Shown: positions 1 to 6,461 of the stretch, piece after piece
Layout of the letters: each line of letters starts with the position of its first letter
Position numbering within the stretch: position 1 is the first letter of the stretch
Assembly: GCF_014803895.1 (NCBI RefSeq)
Contig: NZ_JAAVAU010000027.1
Span: 1 to 55,579 of the forward strand
Direction: 5' to 3'
DNA length: 55,579 bases
From: Lactobacillus sp.
Lineage (GTDB): Bacteria; Bacillota; Bacilli; Lactobacillales; Lactobacillaceae
The notes under the pieces: model-generated
The model's database searches: none
What the model saw: only the letters and a program-made list of their open reading frames with translations
Told to the model about the DNA's origin: nothing
Made by a program: the position numbers and the translations under genes

Positions 1-153
1 CGCTTTATTTTTGTCCTGTTGTGCTTCTTTTAACTGAAAAATTATTATAAATTAAAATTTTACTCTTTTTTCGCTTCATTTAATTTTTGAATTACTTTAT
101 TTTTAATTTGTTTTTTCTTTTCAAACTTATTTCTAAATCTTTTTATCTTTTTA
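1..153. other. AT- and pyrimidine-rich start of window, no gene seen
   Basis: No open reading frame with a ribosome-binding site is visible. The plus strand is T-rich with scattered C. If the genes that follow are the leading region of a conjugative plasmid, the transfer origin would lie just to the left, but I see no convincing nic-site inverted repeat here. Confidence 0.3.
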
Positions 154-269
154 TTGACTTTTATTATATTCTGGTGTATTATAATAATGTAAGTTGATTA
201 AGAGTTAATAACCTTAACAACTTACAAAAATTCATTCAATATCACATTATTTATATAGGAGAATTAAAC
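154..269 (+). promoter_or_regulatory. Leading-region promoter and leader, copy 1 (for ardA)
   Basis: The -35 is TTGACT (154-159) and the -10 is TATTAT (177-182), with a 17-bp spacer. A leader hairpin follows: GTAAGTTG at 189 pairs with CAACTTAC ending at 225. Next comes the conserved stretch ATTCATT...CACATTATTTATATAG and the ribosome-binding site AGGAG. The same arrangement occurs five times in the first 3.2 kb. In single-stranded form TTATTATA (161-168) can pair with TATAATAA (180-187), making the -10 region double-stranded. Confidence 0.85.
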
Positions 270-824
270 ATGAAAGAATTAAAGAACGTTGAAATCAAAG
301 TATTTGTAAGTAATATCGGTGCCTATAATGCAGGCGTTTTAACTGGTCAATGGACTACTTTGCCAGTTGCAAACGTCAACGATATTTTCAAAGCTGACCA
401 AAAAGCCTTTGGGAACGTTGAGGGATACGGTGAAGAATATTTTATTACCGATTATGAAGCACCTTTCAAAATTTCAGAATTTGAAAATTTAAATACTTTA
501 AACAAGCTCGCTAAAGCATTACAAGAAAATAATTTAAATACCATTGAGGATGTTTACAATGAATTAGACAATAAAAACGAGATTTTAGAAGAACCTGTAG
601 AATTTGATGAAGAAGCGCTTGAATTGTTAACAAGCAATATGAGCCGAGCTGAAGCAATTAGATCAGCATGTTTTGGCAACATTGTTTGGAGTGATGATTA
701 TATTCGATACAACGGTTACGGCAATTTAGAAACCTTAACAGAAGCTGAATGGATTGATGAGTTAAATTACGTCAGTGATAATATAATTGAAAATTACGCT
801 ATTCAAAACAATATTGATTTATAA
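270..824 (+). CDS. ardA: ArdA-family antirestriction protein
   Basis: ArdA proteins are acidic DNA mimics that bind type I restriction enzymes and protect incoming plasmid DNA during conjugation. The 184-residue product has the family's N-terminal pattern (VFVSNIGAYNAGVLTGQW, then EYFITDYE around residue 60). It is strongly acidic throughout and ends in the usual NIVWSDD...YGNLE region. Its length fits the family (165-185). The start ATG has AGGAG about 8 bases upstream. It is the first gene of a series sharing one promoter/leader, and a position near a transfer origin is typical for ardA. A strong terminator follows immediately, so it is monocistronic. The leader hairpin and the antisense RNA at 2848-2907 suggest post-transcriptional control (inference). 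Confidence 0.92.
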   Translation: MKELKNVEIKVFVSNIGAYNAGVLTGQWTTLPVANVNDIFKADQKAFGNVEGYGEEYFITDYEAPFKISEFENLNTLNKLAKALQENNLNTIEDVYNELDNKNEILEEPVEFDEEALELLTSNMSRAEAIRSACFGNIVWSDDYIRYNGYGNLETLTEAEWIDELNYVSDNIIENYAIQNNIDL

Positions 825-858
825 AAAATAGAGCTTGAGTTTATCAAGCTCTATTTTT
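824..858 (+). terminator. Terminator of ardA
   Basis: Perfect 15-bp stem AAAAATAGAGCTTGA / TCAAGCTCTATTTTT with a short loop, ending in a T run. The A-rich left arm makes it potentially bidirectional. Confidence 0.9.
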
Positions 859-875
859 GTCTATACATTTGTTAT

Positions 876-974
876 ATTTTGAATTATTGTTTTACTTTAA
901 AAAAACAATTCAAGTATTTTGAAAGTAATCGAAACGAATATAAATAAAAAGGCCTAATAAATTTAGGCTTTTTT
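876..974 (+). terminator. Second hairpin pair after ardA
   Basis: A stem GAATTATTGTTTT / AAAACAATTC (about 880-912) is followed by GCCTAA / TTAGGC with a run of six T (952-974). No reading frame lies between. It could be a back-up terminator or the remains of another short transcript. Confidence 0.5.
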
Positions 975-1064
975 ATACTCAATCTACTTTTATTTTTTGC
1001 AAAATTAATAAAAATATATTGTTTAACTATTGATTTATAAATATAAAATATTTACAATTTACAC

Positions 1065-1188
1065 TTGCATTTTATTATATTCTGGTGTATTATAATAATG
1101 TAAGTTGATTAAGAGCTAATAGTCTTAACAACTTACAAAAACTAATTCATTACATTATTTATATAGAAAGATAGCAGAGGAATTTAAA
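1065..1188 (+). promoter_or_regulatory. Leading-region promoter and leader, copy 2
   Basis: TTGCAT (1065-1070), 17-bp spacer, TATTAT (1088-1093). The leader hairpin spans 1100-1136: GTAAGTTG-A-TTAAGA pairs with TCTTAACAACTTAC. Compared with copy 1 the stem is one pair longer (A-T replaces an A-C mismatch). ATTCATTACATTATTTATATAG follows, but the ribosome-binding site (GAGG) lies further downstream than in the other copies. Confidence 0.85.
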
Positions 1189-1590
1189 ATGCAAAAAAGA
1201 AAATTTGATGCTTTATTGATTGACGCTGACAACAGAAGCGCAAAGATGGTTTCTGTAAATGAAAAGCTATCGGAATACTACAAGTTGTTGGATTGTGAAT
1301 ACATAGATATTGCGAGCTACAAAATCGGTAGTAAGTATTTTGATTTCATTTGCGATGATGACGGCTTCGCATCTGGTAAAAATCCAACAGTCTTAGACGT
1401 TAATAACACCCCTGTATTAGTCGGTTCTGTACTGATTTGTAATTCACTTGAGACCGATGAAGGAATCGTTGAATCAAGCTTGACAAGTGATGATGTTAAG
1501 CTGATTCAAAAATATCTCAAGGCAATCAAAGTTAACGGCAAAATTACACCAGTCATCAAAGTAAATGAGGAACTATTAGCAGCTTTTTAA
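1189..1590 (+). CDS. DUF3846-family protein
   Basis: The 133-residue protein matches the DUF3846 pattern: an N-terminal LLIDADN strand, a central CEYIDI...DFICDDDGFASGKNP segment and TPVLVGSVLICN near residue 75-85. The family is common on plasmids and phages and has no settled function. The start ATG has GAGG about 9 bases upstream. The gene has its own copy of the shared promoter/leader and its own terminator, like ardA. Its place in an ArdA-led series suggests a role in establishing the plasmid in a new host, perhaps against a defence system (inference only). Confidence 0.75.
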   Translation: MQKRKFDALLIDADNRSAKMVSVNEKLSEYYKLLDCEYIDIASYKIGSKYFDFICDDDGFASGKNPTVLDVNNTPVLVGSVLICNSLETDEGIVESSLTSDDVKLIQKYLKAIKVNGKITPVIKVNEELLAAF

Positions 1591-1599
1591 AGCAAATAT

Positions 1600-1644
1600 A
1601 AAAGAAGCAGTGACCCAATAAAAATAGGCCACCGCTTCTTTTTT
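1600..1644 (+). terminator. Terminator after DUF3846 gene
   Basis: AAAAGAAGC / GCTTCTTTT stem, extended by partial AGTG/CACC pairing, ending in a T run. Confidence 0.8.
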
Positions 1645-1731
1645 GTATATCTTTCAATATTTGAACTATTTTGCTACCTGAGAAGCGTTTTTGCCGCTTA
1701 TGTTTAGATTAAGTTAAAAGGCTTAAACGTG

Positions 1732-1785
1732 CTCAAAATAGCTTATTTTGAGGGATGCGCTGTTTTTAAAGGGTGCATCCTTTTT
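1732..1785 (+). terminator. Double hairpin with GGATGC core
   Basis: CTCAAAATA / TATTTTGAG (1732-1752) is followed by AGGGATGC...GTGCATCC with TTTTT (1751-1785). The second hairpin has the GGATGC/GCATCC core found at several other places in the window. Confidence 0.6.
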
Positions 1786-1845
1786 GGCTGCTTTTAATTG
1801 TTTTCTCTATTTATAGATTATTTATATTTTTTATTGAAAAAGTAC

Positions 1846-1961
1846 TTGCACTTTATTATATTCTGGTGTATTATAATATTGTAAGTTGATTAAGAGTTAA
1901 TAACCTTAACAACTTACAAAAGTTCATTCAATATCACATTATTTATATAGGAGAATTAAAT
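1846..1961 (+). promoter_or_regulatory. Leading-region promoter and leader, copy 3
   Basis: TTGCAC (1846-1851), 17-bp spacer, TATTAT (1869-1874), leader hairpin 1881-1917. The following leader, including TATATAGGAGAATTAAA, is nearly identical to copy 1. Confidence 0.85.
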
Positions 1962-2054
1962 ATGATTTTAGAAATTTTAACTTTAGTAGTCTCTAGTTTT
2001 TTTGCTGGTGGCTTATGCTGCTCTAAAAAGTTAAGAAAGATTTTTTTAGAATAA
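1962..2054 (+). CDS. 30-residue hydrophobic peptide
   Basis: Starting at the ATG placed exactly like that of ardA (AGGAG, then GAATTAAAT), the frame encodes MILEILTLVVSSFFAGGLCC followed by a basic tail, SKKLRKIFLE. One membrane segment (residues 3-20) with a short charged C-terminus is the plan of small membrane-acting peptides, including type I toxins, but I recognise no family. The shared promoter/leader and a perfect terminator five bases after the stop make translation likely despite the size. Plasmid leading regions often carry toxin-antitoxin loci, so an antisense-controlled toxin is one possibility; a small anti-defence peptide is another. Confidence 0.65.
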   Translation: MILEILTLVVSSFFAGGLCCSKKLRKIFLE

Positions 2055-2058
2055 TAAA

Positions 2059-2091
2059 CAAAAGCAAGCAGTAATTACTGCTTGCTTTTGT
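2059..2091 (+). terminator. Perfect palindromic terminator
   Basis: CAAAAGCAAGCAGTAA / TTACTGCTTGCTTTTG is a 32-bp perfect inverted repeat ending in TTTTG, directly behind the 30-residue peptide gene. Confidence 0.85.
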
Positions 2092-2137
2092 AATTATTAA
2101 ATATTGTTAGAATAAACATAAAATAAATATTTTATAC

Positions 2138-2227
2138 TTGACCATAAATATATTATGGTGTATTATAATATTGTGAGTTGATAAGAACTTACAAGAAATT
2201 CATTACATTACTTACATAGGAGAAAAA
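2138..2227 (+). promoter_or_regulatory. Leading-region promoter and leader, copy 4 (for radC)
   Basis: TTGACC (2138-2143), 17-bp spacer, TATTAT (2161-2166). The leader hairpin is shortened to GTGAGTT-gataag-AACTTAC (2173-2192), where the G change keeps pairing as G-U in RNA. ATTCATTACATTACTTACATAG and AGGAG follow. Confidence 0.85.
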
Positions 2228-2761
2228 ATGACATACAGTACAAAAATAGATAAAATTAAGATTAGTAATAACTTAAGTGCTAAAGAATTATTAACAAAAT
2301 TAGAAAATAATTCTTTACCACAAGATTTAACAAATCTAATCGTTTCAACGCTTAAAAGGAATACCCTTTTAAATACCAACAAAAATATTCCTTTTAATAG
2401 TTCTACACAACTAGGATATTATTTAGCGTCTAAATACGGAAACTTAGAACAAGAGGAAGTACACGGTTTATATTTAGATAGTGAATTAAAATTAATTAGT
2501 GATGTTTTACTTGCTAAAGGAAGTTTAAATAAATCATATATTCATCCTAGGGATATATTTAGAAAAGCTTTACAGCTCAATTGCGCTAGCTTTGTGCTAG
2601 TTCATAACCACCCTAGTAACAATGTACATCCTAGCGATCAAGATATTAAATTAATAAATAGAGTTAAAGAAGCGAGTCAATTTTTATGTATACCGCTTCT
2701 AGATAACTTTGTTATCACAAAAAATAACTATTTCTCATTTGCTGAAGAGAAATTAATATAA
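2228..2761 (+). CDS. radC: RadC-like JAMM-domain protein
   Basis: RadC proteins have an MPN/JAB fold with a zinc-binding JAMM motif. Despite the name their cellular role is unsettled, and many copies lie on mobile elements. In this 177-residue protein the JAMM ligands are all visible: a glutamate near residue 77, H126 and H128 in HNHPS, and D139 in HPSDQD. Residues 1-60 form a shortened N-terminal part, and the product is smaller than chromosomal RadC (about 220-230), as is usual for plasmid forms. The start has AGGAG seven bases upstream. The gene has its own promoter/leader copy and terminator. The intact motif suggests an active metallo-hydrolase. Confidence 0.88.
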   Translation: MTYSTKIDKIKISNNLSAKELLTKLENNSLPQDLTNLIVSTLKRNTLLNTNKNIPFNSSTQLGYYLASKYGNLEQEEVHGLYLDSELKLISDVLLAKGSLNKSYIHPRDIFRKALQLNCASFVLVHNHPSNNVHPSDQDIKLINRVKEASQFLCIPLLDNFVITKNNYFSFAEEKLI

Positions 2762-2763
2762 TT

Positions 2764-2800
2764 TAAAAAGGGCTATGTCTATTAAGATATAGCCCCTTTT
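2764..2800 (+). terminator. Terminator of radC
   Basis: AAAAGGGCTATGTCT / AGATATAGCCCCTTTT, an almost perfect stem just after the stop codon. Confidence 0.85.
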
Positions 2801-2847
2801 AATTCACAAAATATTGTAAATCTTTATTTTTAAAAGTTTTACCGAAC

Positions 2848-2907
2848 AAAAAAGGTTGCCACTTTTGTGGCAACCTCAAACATTCATTACACACTATTTA
2901 CATAGTG
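2848..2907 (-). ncRNA. Candidate trans-antisense small RNA 1
   Basis: On the minus strand an extended -10 (TGG-TATAAT, 2913-2921) and a -35-like TAGATA at 17 bp start a transcript near 2907. It ends at the hairpin GGTTGCCAC-aaaa-GTGGCAACC followed by six U (2848-2876). The RNA (about 60 nt) is the reverse complement of a leader-like stretch, ATTCATTACA...TATTTACATAG. It can pair with the leaders of copies 1-4 up to the ribosome-binding site (10 + 11 pairs with copy 2, 10 + 8 with copy 4, about 16 with G-U pairs in copies 1 and 3) and with ACATAGTGA over the site of copy 5. I infer a repressor RNA acting on five messages; expression is not shown. Confidence 0.6.
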
Positions 2908-3065
2908 ATTTCATTATACCATAGAATAACTAATATATCTAAGAATAATTATCTTTTATGAATTTTTGTAGAGGGATGCACAAATTAACTCCTCTTTCAT
3001 TATCACCCATTTAATCATAATTTGTTGTTCAATCACTGCTTTCATAAAATATTTATAATTTACAC

Positions 3066-3164
3066 TTGTATTTTATTATATTCTGGTGTATTATAATTAT
3101 GTAAGTTGATTAAGGAACTTACAAGCAAAACCATTAAATCTAAAAACATAGTGAGGTATCTAAA
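3066..3164 (+). promoter_or_regulatory. Leading-region promoter and leader, copy 5
   Basis: TTGTAT (3066-3071), 17-bp spacer, TATTAT (3089-3094). The hairpin is GTAAGTT-gattaagg-AACTTAC (3101-3122). The rest of the leader has diverged but keeps ACATAGTGAGG, which includes the ribosome-binding site. Confidence 0.8.
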
Positions 3165-3398
3165 ATGAAAAAAGATTATTCAGAAATCAAGAACATTGAA
3201 GAACAAAAAGATTTTAACTGCTGGGCTATTACCGATAGTTGGTGGGATTTAATCAACACCACATTCAGCAATTATGATGATGCACTTGATGCATACGAAG
3301 ATTTAGACGGTTACGAAAATTCAGATATTAATCTTTCTTACATCACCAATATGACTAAAGAAGATTATCAAGTGCATGTCGCCCCACTGATTTATTAA
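3165..3398 (+). CDS. Small acidic protein, unknown
   Basis: The 77-residue product is rich in Asp, Glu, Trp and Tyr (for example WAITDSWWDL and a DALDAYEDLDGYE run). It has no membrane segment and no family I recognise. The strong negative charge, the small size and the shared promoter with ardA are compatible with a DNA-mimic or other inhibitor of host defence, but that is inference. GTGAGG lies 8-9 bases upstream of the ATG. The gene is followed at once by a GGATGC-type terminator. Confidence 0.7.
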   Translation: MKKDYSEIKNIEEQKDFNCWAITDSWWDLINTTFSNYDDALDAYEDLDGYENSDINLSYITNMTKEDYQVHVAPLIY

Positions 3399-3406
3399 AT
3401 ACACAG

Positions 3407-3437
3407 AAAATGCATCCCTTTGGGGGATGCATTTTTT
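3407..3437 (+). terminator. Terminator with TGCATCCC / GGGATGCA stem
   Basis: AAAATGCATCCC-tttg-GGGGATGCATTTTTT. Same GGATGC core as the hairpins near 1770, 43730, 45550, 46650 and 50840. Confidence 0.85.
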
Positions 3438-3548
3438 AACTGCTTTTCAATGCTTAATCACTATGCTTTAACTCCTGAAAATATCGAAAAATCCCTTGCA
3501 GAAAAAGAATAATTTTCAAATAGCTTACTAATAATTGATGTGCTATAA

Positions 3549-3616
3549 TTGTTTACGTCCTGTTATGTTAATAGGATTTAATGGTTTTAGGAGCTGCATT
3601 CGTGTAGTTCCTTTTT
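3549..3616 (+). ncRNA. Possible short transcript upstream of HU
   Basis: A TATAAT (3543-3548) is followed by two small hairpins (TCCT...AGGA, and AGGAGCT...AGTTCCT with six T, ending at 3616). This could be a roughly 65-nt RNA or simply a terminated stretch ahead of the HU promoter. There is no good -35. Confidence 0.3.
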
Positions 3617-3650
3617 TGTTTATCAAAAAGCCGTCAAAGCCTATGATTAC

Positions 3651-3659
3651 TGGTATAAT
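3651..3659 (+). promoter_or_regulatory. Extended -10 promoter of HU
   Basis: TGG-TATAAT about 35 bases upstream of the HU start; the -35 region is weak. Confidence 0.5.
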
Positions 3660-3693
3660 AGTGATTGTAAATCAAAAGAAAGAGGCACTAAAT

Positions 3694-3975
3694 ATGTCAG
3701 TAAGTAGAGCAGAGTTAGCAAAAGAAGTCAGCGAAAAGACAGATTTAACTCAAAAACAAGCAAATGAAGCTTTAAACGCAGTTTTAGACACTATCAAGTC
3801 AGATTTAGCATCTGGTGAAAATGTCCAATTAATCGGTTTTGGATCCTTTGTTGTACGTAACAGAGCAACAAGAAAAGGTAGAAATCCTCAAACTGGTGAA
3901 GAAATAGAAATTCCAGCTACTAAAGCACCAGCTTTTAAGGCTGGTAAAGCATTGAAAGATGCTGTTAAGAATTAA
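3694..3975 (+). CDS. hup: DNA-binding protein HU
   Basis: HU is a small dimeric nucleoid protein that bends DNA. The 93-residue product starts [19 protein letters not shown] and has the HU signature [22 protein letters not shown] (the beta arm that enters the minor groove), ending in [12 protein letters not shown]. The frame is open further upstream to 3535. I chose this start because it gives the standard HU length and has AAAGAGG nine bases upstream. Its own terminator follows. A plasmid copy of HU may help compact the large element or limit fitness cost. Confidence 0.95.
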   Translation: MSVSRAELAKEVSEKTDLTQKQANEALNAVLDTIKSDLASGENVQLIGFGSFVVRNRATRKGRNPQTGEEIEIPATKAPAFKAGKALKDAVKN

Positions 3976-3978
3976 TTA

Positions 3979-4022
3979 AAAAGGCTCTATAGGTGTTATT
4001 CACGCATCTATAGAGCCTTTTT
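3979..4022 (+). terminator. Terminator of HU
   Basis: AAAAAGGCTCTATAG / CTATAGAGCCTTTTT, 15-bp perfect stem. Confidence 0.9.
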
Positions 4023-4054
4023 GATGAGCTAGTAAAAGGTATAAAGAATAATAC

Positions 4055-4156
4055 AAAAACGAGCTATATCATTGCGATACAGCTCGTTTAGGTCTAAGTT
4101 AGTCTGCAAACCAACTTAAAATTTTACTTGTAAATCTCTCTATCTATATAGGAGCG
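4055..4156 (-). ncRNA. Candidate antisense small RNA 2
   Basis: A minus-strand promoter TTCACA (4185-4190), 17 bp, TGC-TATAAT (4162-4170) faces a roughly 100-nt transcript. It ends at ACGAGCT...AGCTCGT followed by five U. Its 5' end reads CTCCTATATAGAT, complementary over 13 nt (one G-U) to ATTTATATAGGAG, which carries the ribosome-binding sites of leader copies 1 and 3. Further in, it holds a TAAGTT/AACTTA stem matching the leader hairpin. No reading frame is present. I infer a second regulator of the leading-region genes, or a decayed leader copy read from the opposite side. Confidence 0.55.
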
Positions 4157-4211
4157 TTCTAATTATAGCATATTATGTAGAGATTGTGAAAATTATTAGC
4201 ATTGATATAGA

Positions 4212-4560
4212 ATTTCATATTTACTCCGTAAATATGAAATAAACAACAACTAGGCTTTTTCAATATAAAATATATATTATTTGATTTGGTAAATATATAA
4301 TATTTATATGATATTTATGTAGTATAAACATCAAAATATCATATATATAATATAAATATTTAGTGTTTACGTAGTATTTAATAGTAAAAATAGCTTTATA
4401 ACAGGATATAATATTGAATGTTTACTTTGTAAATATTCGATATTTACTATGTATTTTTATTAATATTTCTATTTATTCAATATTTACTATATAATTACTT
4501 GATATTTACTAATATAAATAATATAATTAAATTGTAAATCAAATATATTTACGCAGCATT
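4212..4560. repeat. parC: Iteron-like AT-rich region, probable centromere
   Basis: A 13-bp inverted repeat (ATTTCATATTTAC-tcc-GTAAATATGAAAT, 4212-4240) begins a 350-bp stretch of very high AT. It has about eight imperfect copies of a TATTTACT-nn-GTAAAT motif, for example at 4363, 4420, 4441, 4480, 4503 and 4546. Such iterons directly before an actin-type partition operon are the usual binding sites of the ParR adaptor and often also the operator. There is no gene in it. Confidence 0.65.
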
Positions 4561-4582
4561 GTTAATAGCAAAGGAGAAAATA

Positions 4583-5806
4583 ATGACTAAAAATAAACTT
4601 GCACGTATGGCAAATGATTTAGGTTACGGTGCTACTAAGGTAAGTATTAATGATGAGTATGTTAAACAGCCTTCAGTTGTTGCAGCTGTAAATCAAGTTG
4701 CAAATGATCCTATTGATCATACTAACGAGAGTAGTGTAAAAAATGTTGTAGATAATATCTTTGAAAAGATGGATGTTGTTGTTAATGGTCAACGTTACTT
4801 AGTAGGAGATTCAGCTGAAAACTCTACTTTAGACAGAATAATTTTTGATCCCAATTCTCGAACAGACAAAGCACATAGTGAATTATCTAAGATAATTACA
4901 CTTTCAATAATTGCTGCAAAAGCAGTAAAAGAAGCTTACGAAAATGGTGAAGATATCTTTCAACCATTAAAAGTTAATGTGGCTATGGCAACTGCATTAC
5001 CAATCTCAGAAATCGGTATGAATATAGAGGGGAGACCAAATGTACGTGATACATATGCACAAAGCTACTTAAATAAAAATCATATCGTTATCTTGAAGAA
5101 TTTCGATTATGATATTTCTGTAACCATTAACTTTAAAGCTGTAAAAGTCTTTAAAGAAGGTGAAATAGCTACAGTTATAGCAATCAAATATGGTCCTAAA
5201 GATGTCACTAATGCCTTAATTGCAGATTTAAAAAAATATTATCCTGATCGAGTAGATGAGGGTATAGAAGTTATTAAAAATGCAAAAAATAAACTTGGTA
5301 TTGATATTGGTAACAAAACAACTGATTTTCCATTAATTATTAACGGTGTTGCAGATGTCTTTAATTCCGCAAGTATTACATTAGGCTACGGTGCTGTACT
5401 AAGTAGAGCTGCTCAATACTTGCCTAATATGGTTCAAGGACTTGAAGTTAAAGATACAATTGCGTTCTCTAAACTTTTAGAGAGTGATCCAGTTAACAAA
5501 ATTGATAAAGAAAATAAAGAATTTGCCTTACAAGCTGAAAGAGTAAGCTCTTCTAACTTAGTAAATCGTATTATTCAGAAAGTAAATAGTGCTCTCACAG
5601 TCTCTGATAATATAGAATTGATTCTTATTTTTGGTGGCGGATCAATTCCTCTTATGGAGCGTACTGAATTACGTAAAAAACTTATGGAAACAGTAGATAA
5701 TTTCCGTTCATCTGCTTTTGTTTTGTGGGTAGGTCCAGGATTAGCTCAAAATATGAATGAATTAGGTTTGAAGCCGATGGCTGATAGTATGAAAGTAGAA
5801 TCTTAG
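4583..5806 (+). CDS. parM: ParM-like actin ATPase of plasmid partition
   Basis: Bacterial actin homologues of this kind polymerise and push ParR-centromere complexes apart. The 407-residue protein shows the actin-fold motifs: phosphate-1 loop DLGYGATKV near residues 12-20, phosphate-2 GIDIGNKTTDF near 238-248 and the adenosine motif LIFGGGSIP near 349-357. The frame is open 8 codons further up, but the ATG at 4583 has AAAGGAG at the right distance. It follows the iterons and precedes the RHH adaptor by 15 bp, the normal order centromere-parM-parR. It is most like the Gram-positive (Alp/pSK41-type) branch. Confidence 0.9.
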   Translation: MTKNKLARMANDLGYGATKVSINDEYVKQPSVVAAVNQVANDPIDHTNESSVKNVVDNIFEKMDVVVNGQRYLVGDSAENSTLDRIIFDPNSRTDKAHSELSKIITLSIIAAKAVKEAYENGEDIFQPLKVNVAMATALPISEIGMNIEGRPNVRDTYAQSYLNKNHIVILKNFDYDISVTINFKAVKVFKEGEIATVIAIKYGPKDVTNALIADLKKYYPDRVDEGIEVIKNAKNKLGIDIGNKTTDFPLIINGVADVFNSASITLGYGAVLSRAAQYLPNMVQGLEVKDTIAFSKLLESDPVNKIDKENKEFALQAERVSSSNLVNRIIQKVNSALTVSDNIELILIFGGGSIPLMERTELRKKLMETVDNFRSSAFVLWVGPGLAQNMNELGLKPMADSMKVES

Positions 5807-5821
5807 AAAGAGGTTTAATTC

Positions 5822-6268
5822 ATGACTAAGAAAACAGAACGAAAAAATCAAGAAGAGGAACAAGATACACGTAACTTTATAATGAGAGTAACTATAGATA
5901 GTGACATTGATAAATGGCTTAAAAGCCAAGACAATGCAACTAAGTCTATTAAAGATATGATCAAAGGAACTATTAATGTTTTTGGATACAAAGATTATTT
6001 AACAAGTACATCAATAGAGTTCTTTCAAAGAAGTTTTTCTAACGAACAAAACTTAGAAACTGATGATGAAATTAAAGCTAAAACAGTAAGAGTTAATACT
6101 CTTGTAAAAAAGCAACAAGAACCTAAAGCTCAAAAAGAGATAGAATCTCAGCGAACTACCCCTCACGTTAATGAAAAGAAAGATTCCGAATCAGAACCTG
6201 AACATGATTCAGACTCAGGTAGTGATTATGATTATGATCAATTATGGTCAGATAAAGGACTTTCATAG
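5822..6268 (+). CDS. parR: ParR-like partition adaptor
   Basis: The 148-residue protein has a ribbon-helix-helix-like segment at residues 18-55 (strand FIMRVTIDSD, then two helices). A linker and a very acidic Ser/Asp-rich tail (ESEPEHDSDSGSDYDYD) complete it. ParR proteins bind centromere iterons with the RHH domain and ParM filaments with the C-terminus. The assignment rests on domain layout and position 15 bp behind parM rather than on strong sequence identity. The operon's downstream side has been interrupted by a tnpB element. Confidence 0.75.
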   Translation: MTKKTERKNQEEEQDTRNFIMRVTIDSDIDKWLKSQDNATKSIKDMIKGTINVFGYKDYLTSTSIEFFQRSFSNEQNLETDDEIKAKTVRVNTLVKKQQEPKAQKEIESQRTTPHVNEKKDSESEPEHDSDSGSDYDYDQLWSDKGLS

Positions 6269-6362
6269 TATATAAAAGACTAAAATAAAACCGTTGACAC
6301 ATCAATGTTCATTGATAACTAGGCGAGATACCAGTGGTTTTAACCACTGGAGGGATAGCCTT

Positions 6363-6392
6363 AAGCTGATACGAATGTATCAGCTTATTTTT
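6363..6392 (+). terminator. Terminator ahead of tnpB
   Basis: AAGCTGATAC-gaat-GTATCAGCTTATTTTTT. It would stop read-through from the partition operon into tnpB. Confidence 0.8.
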
Positions 6393-6461
6393 TATCTCAC
6401 TTTATATTTTCATGTGTTATGTATGATATAATCAATATGAAAATATAAAGAAGGGAGGGTA

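Noticed and set aside
1..153. oriT at the window start
   Set aside because: The position would suit a leading region, but no inverted repeat with a recognisable nic site is visible.
3535..3693. Longer HU start giving 146 residues
   Set aside because: The extra 53 residues cross a terminator and a promoter and are not HU-like; the ATG at 3694 gives the normal HU length.
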